Source: Lithospermum erythrorhizon
Lineage: Eukaryota; Streptophyta; Magnoliopsida; Boraginales; Boraginaceae
Length of the DNA stretch: 64,000 bases
Assembly (NCBI GenBank): GCA_019722365.1
Contig: JADFUC010001355.1
Location: 1 to 64,000, forward strand
Direction of reading: 5' to 3'
Shown: positions 61,162 through 64,000 of the stretch, one piece after another
Layout of the letters: each line of letters starts with the position of its first letter
Position numbering within the stretch: position 1 is the first letter of the stretch
Made by a program: the position numbers and the translations under genes
Notes under the pieces: model-generated
What the model saw: only the letters and a program-made list of their open reading frames with translations
Databases searched by the model: none
What the model was told of the DNA's origin: nothing

Positions 61162-61420
61162 TCGGGACACTAAAATCGTGAATTAAATTCTATGTCAAAC
61201 CGGCGCAATTCGTAAACAAAGTTGCATATTATGCAAAGGATGTTCGTTTCAGCCGAATTTTTTGTCATATGATTTCACAGTATTGGGTTATTACTTCTTA
61301 AAATAAGTCGGAACAATTTTGTTGTGTTAGAGAGACAAAATATCGTGAACTACCTCAAATCGGCGAAATTCGAAAACGGGATCGTTTACTATGCAAATGA
61401 TTATAATAAAAAATATGAAT
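61162..61420. repeat. Diverged tandem repeat, unit about 168 bp
   Basis: Unit 1 starts GGGACACTAAAATCGTGAAT (about 61,162) and unit 2 AGAGACAAAATATCGTGAAC (about 61,331). Both continue with CAAACCGGCG/CAAATCGGCG, AATTCG(T/A)AAAC and (A/T)TACTATGCAAA-type wording. Unit 2 is truncated after ATGCAAATGATTAT. A third piece lies at about 60,433-60,530. No coding content. It may be a minisatellite or a terminal repeat of an unknown element. Confidence 0.6.
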
Positions 61421-63274
61421 TATTTATCTAGGTATTTATGATCCTTCATGTTCGGAGTTACATAAATTGTAGGAGATGCATATCTGTGGTCTGGAGTGAA
61501 AAATTTGAATATGAATGTGCTACGTTCTGTTGTGATGATGGTTAAGTCAAATTAGCTCAAACAAATTTACCAATTGACTTACAATTTATCAATTCGTCCC
61601 TTAATTTTGGTACATTTTGGACCTTTGAATAATAACTGTAATTTATCATCTTTTTTGTTAGTTGAAAATATTAATCCATTGAACAATTTTACTCTAATTT
61701 TGGTAAATTGTAAAAAATTATACCAATCTATTTTTGGTTCAAATATTAAAATATATATCAATTTTTTCTTCTATATCGGTACTTTTAAGCGATTGTACAA
61801 TGTCATCTTTTTATTTTGATACATCATAAATAATAATTTATATTAATTCATCATCTATTTTAATACTAAAACAATAACCAATTTAGCTTCTTATAGTTGT
61901 TACAATATCTCAAAATTAATTATCAATCCATAATTTAACTTTTTTTACAATATTGATTATGATATCAATTAAATAGCAGAAAAATTAAAAGCTAAATTAA
62001 ATGAATAATAGCACAACAAAAGTAAAATAAATAAATAAAAGTAATAAGAAAATAATAAGATTGAAAACAAATTACATCTCTGCAGCTTTATTACACCACC
62101 AGCATTCACATATTACACCACCACCATCACCACCCTTGACAAACCATTTCTCCCAAACAGAAATTGTTATTATTCTTCTTCATCTCCAAAGATAATTACT
62201 ATATTTTTCATCTACGCCAGCACATTCTTGAAATGGCCGACTCTGAAGATACTGAGCATTCATATCAAGATTCGGAAATTTGTTAAAAAGGATATTCAAG
62301 AATGTACCCTCAAATCTGAGTTCCAAGATGCCCTGCTCAAGAAGTTGCCCATGCTACCTAATCAGCTTTCATACTAGAATTCAACCCATGCTGCACGATA
62401 AAGAAGAAACAATTCACGTAAGATCATTTTTGTTCCGTCATTTTCCAGATGTTCTTTGAGACTAGTCCTGATACTTAGCAGTCGACCTGAGACTCAATTT
62501 ATTGTAACTATGAGTTGAGTCTCTATTGAGCGCCAGGCATTCTATTCAACATTACGGAACTGTTTTTATATAGAGGTTCTCATAGGACATTAATTCTTAC
62601 CACATATTAAAAGAAAGAAAACAGTAATACAACCTTAGCTTTTCCATAAACGTTTCTTTTAGTGAAACCCCTTCATACTCTAATACATGTTTTTTACCAT
62701 GCATCAAGATAGATAATGTCACCCAACGTTAAGAGATTGAATATAATTTAAATGTCCTTATAATGTCAAGTGTCAACACATAAGCAATACAGGTCTCTAT
62801 TGTTCAAAGGTGATTCAATAATTAAACCACCAATTTTTCTTATTATGTTTTTCACATAAAATCTAATAAGTAGATTAGGTTTGCCGTTTAAATTACACAT
62901 ACGGCTATAAATGTTAATCAAGCTACAATCAAAGAATAATTTGATCCAAATGCTCTTCCATGTCCTGCAAAATGTTAGTCTTCACGAACGTATCTGTTTC
63001 TTCTTGCACCGAAAGCAATTCTCTGGAAAAAGATGGTATTATGAATCTGTTAATATACATCCCAAGAATATTAGTGCACCACAAAAAAAATCAAGAGATG
63101 AGATCAGGAGGGGATCTTAACTGAGAATATCTTGGAGTAGTCTTTCCATCCTGTAAGATAACGAATGTGTTATAACGAAGACGTATAAGAATGAAGTTAA
63201 AGACTGGAAAGAAAGAATATAAAGATTTTTGCATTAGTATCTAATAGGATTATTAGTCGGGGTAAATCGCTTGA
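61421..63274. other. AT-rich intergenic DNA, nothing firm
   Basis: A CACCACCA-rich patch at 62,093-62,135 is followed by a short frame, MADSEDTEHSYQDSEIC (62,234-62,287), which starts in good context (AAATGGCC) but stops after 17 codons. No splice donor or downstream exon could be linked. The remainder is AT-rich. Confidence 0.35.
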
Positions 63275-63393
63275 GAAATTTCACTATAATAAATAGGAGG
63301 AATACAAGATTTAACGCTATCCTTAGGACTAATTAGGGGGTAGAGCCACCGAAGGAAATTTCACTATAACAAATAGGATGAATACAAAATTTA
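63275..63393. repeat. Direct repeat, 39-bp units 80 bp apart
   Basis: GAAATTTCACTATAATAAAT continuing AGGAGGAATACAAGATTTA (63,275-63,313) recurs at 63,355-63,393 as GAAATTTCACTATAACAAAT continuing AGGATGAATACAAAATTTA. Four differences in 39 positions and an exact 80-bp offset indicate a local tandem duplication. Confidence 0.8.
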
Positions 63394-63784
63394 AGCGAAA
63401 TAGTTTAGGTAATACAAAGGGTCAGTAAAACCATAACTATTTGGGTGCAAGGAGAAAAAACTAAGAAAGTTAAGGCCTTTATATAGGACGAACTATTGAA
63501 ACTAAACTCACAAAGAAGTTTAGATGTGAGACTTTGCTCAATTTAAATTAGAGCATTTCAACAAATTTCCACGTTGACTTGAATTTTCCCGGATGCCAAA
63601 TAACCCGGAAAACATATCACTCTGAAAAAGCAGGATAAGCGAAAATTATACGGATGTACCGAAGTACGAGATGTGCTTAAATCTTGAGAATGCACGGATC
63701 ACTTTCGAAGTACGGATGTGCCGGATAGTGAAACATAGCAGCTTGCTAGATGTACATGAACATACCGGGCAGCGCTGAGAGGAA
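63394..63784. other. Region before the right-edge open frame, with CGGATGT repeats
   Basis: CGGATGT occurs at 63,651 and 63,713, and again inside the following frame at 63,790 and 63,804. GAAGTACGAGATGTGC at 63,661 and GAAGTACGGATGTGCC at 63,707 form a 46-bp spaced direct repeat. Composition shifts to GC-richer here. No gene was recognised in this part. Confidence 0.4.
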
Positions 63785-64000
63785 ATGGCCGGATGTGGCT
63801 GTTCGGATGTTGCCCTATCACCGGGCAGCTTATTAACTTCGAACATTGACGAGGATTTTCCAAACAATGTTGAAGAGAACACTCAGGAACGGGTTCGTAA
63901 ATATATCGGTGGGTTATGCAGCCGTTTCCCACGAGCTTTGTTTCACGTTGATTCTCACGCTTTCGGCTCCTCGAGAAATGATATCCTCGCGTCGATGTGT
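63785..64000 (+). CDS. Unrecognised open frame running off the right edge
   Basis: ATG at 63,785 sits in a strong plant context (GAGGAAATGGCC) with an in-frame TGA nine bases before it, and the frame stays open for all 72 codons to the window end. The protein begins MAGCGCSDVALSPGS, has an acidic stretch (NIDEDFPNNVEENTQER) and continues VRKYIGGLCSRFPRALFHVD. Codon composition is noticeably GC-richer than the surrounding DNA. I recognise no family. It could be the first exon of a gene, or part of a retroelement protein, and its 3' end is not in the window. Confidence 0.35.
   Translation, partial: MAGCGCSDVALSPGSLLTSNIDEDFPNNVEENTQERVRKYIGGLCSRFPRALFHVDSHAFGSSRNDILASMC

Noticed and set aside
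62234..62287. Short frame MADSEDTEHSYQDSEIC in good start context
   Set aside because: Stops after 17 codons, and no donor site leads to another coding exon.
1..64000. CRISPR arrays, operons, prophage or other prokaryotic systems
   Set aside because: Spliced genes, plant gene families and plant transposon remnants show eukaryotic nuclear DNA; no regularly spaced array with unique spacers is present.

Overview
This is nuclear DNA of a flowering plant, most likely a core eudicot. It is AT-rich, its genes contain GT-AG introns, and long gene-poor stretches are filled with eroded transposable-element sequence. Six protein-coding loci can be supported. From left to right they are: a YbaK/PrdX-type (prolyl-tRNA synthetase-associated domain) pseudogene on the minus strand (6262-9593); an ERF014-like AP2/ERF pseudogene on the plus strand (27564-28212); an intact 8-exon CHZ1/HIRIP3-like histone chaperone gene on the minus strand (32711-35601); a universal-stress-protein-like pseudogene on the plus strand (41121-42250); an intact chloroplast ascorbate peroxidase gene on the plus strand (49551-52879); and a DUF630/DUF632 (NRG2/REL2-type) gene on the plus strand (54548-60262), whose last exon carries a cluster of frame breaks. 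A further open frame starts at 63785 and runs off the right edge; it was not recognised.

The left 27 kb is gene-poor. It holds a GC-rich palindromic patch, what looks like a copia long terminal repeat (300-960), a CGGTT-rich repeat, a SINE-like sequence, a second LTR-like sequence beside the broken 5' end of the YbaK pseudogene, a pair of GC-rich islands that may bound an old hAT-like element (10.8-14.4 kb), a diverged tandem duplication at 19.0-19.75 kb, and a long (TA)n tract. The middle (27-43 kb) carries three genes, two of them decayed. The interval 43-49 kb has an OTU-domain fragment of the kind carried by Mutator-like elements, a palindromic repeat cluster and a foldback MITE. The right part (49-60 kb) is the gene-rich end.

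The most informative biology is in the ascorbate peroxidase gene. One locus carries two alternative 3' ends: a mini-exon coding a single Asp plus stop with its own AATAAA (stromal form), and a downstream 50-residue exon ending in a membrane anchor (thylakoid form). Its first exon is unusually long, as if several introns were lost. The six loci also look like an ancestral gene neighbourhood. From memory, Arabidopsis relatives sit close together as At1g44835, At1g44830, At1g44780 and At1g44760, as At4g08310 and At4g08390, and as At1g77490 and At1g77500. Three of the six members are broken here and a fourth is damaged, while the APX and CHZ1 genes keep clean reading frames.

I did not find a convincing undescribed multi-gene system. 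Function calls rest on motif recognition by eye. Intron/exon borders were chosen from splice consensus plus frame continuity and have no transcript support.
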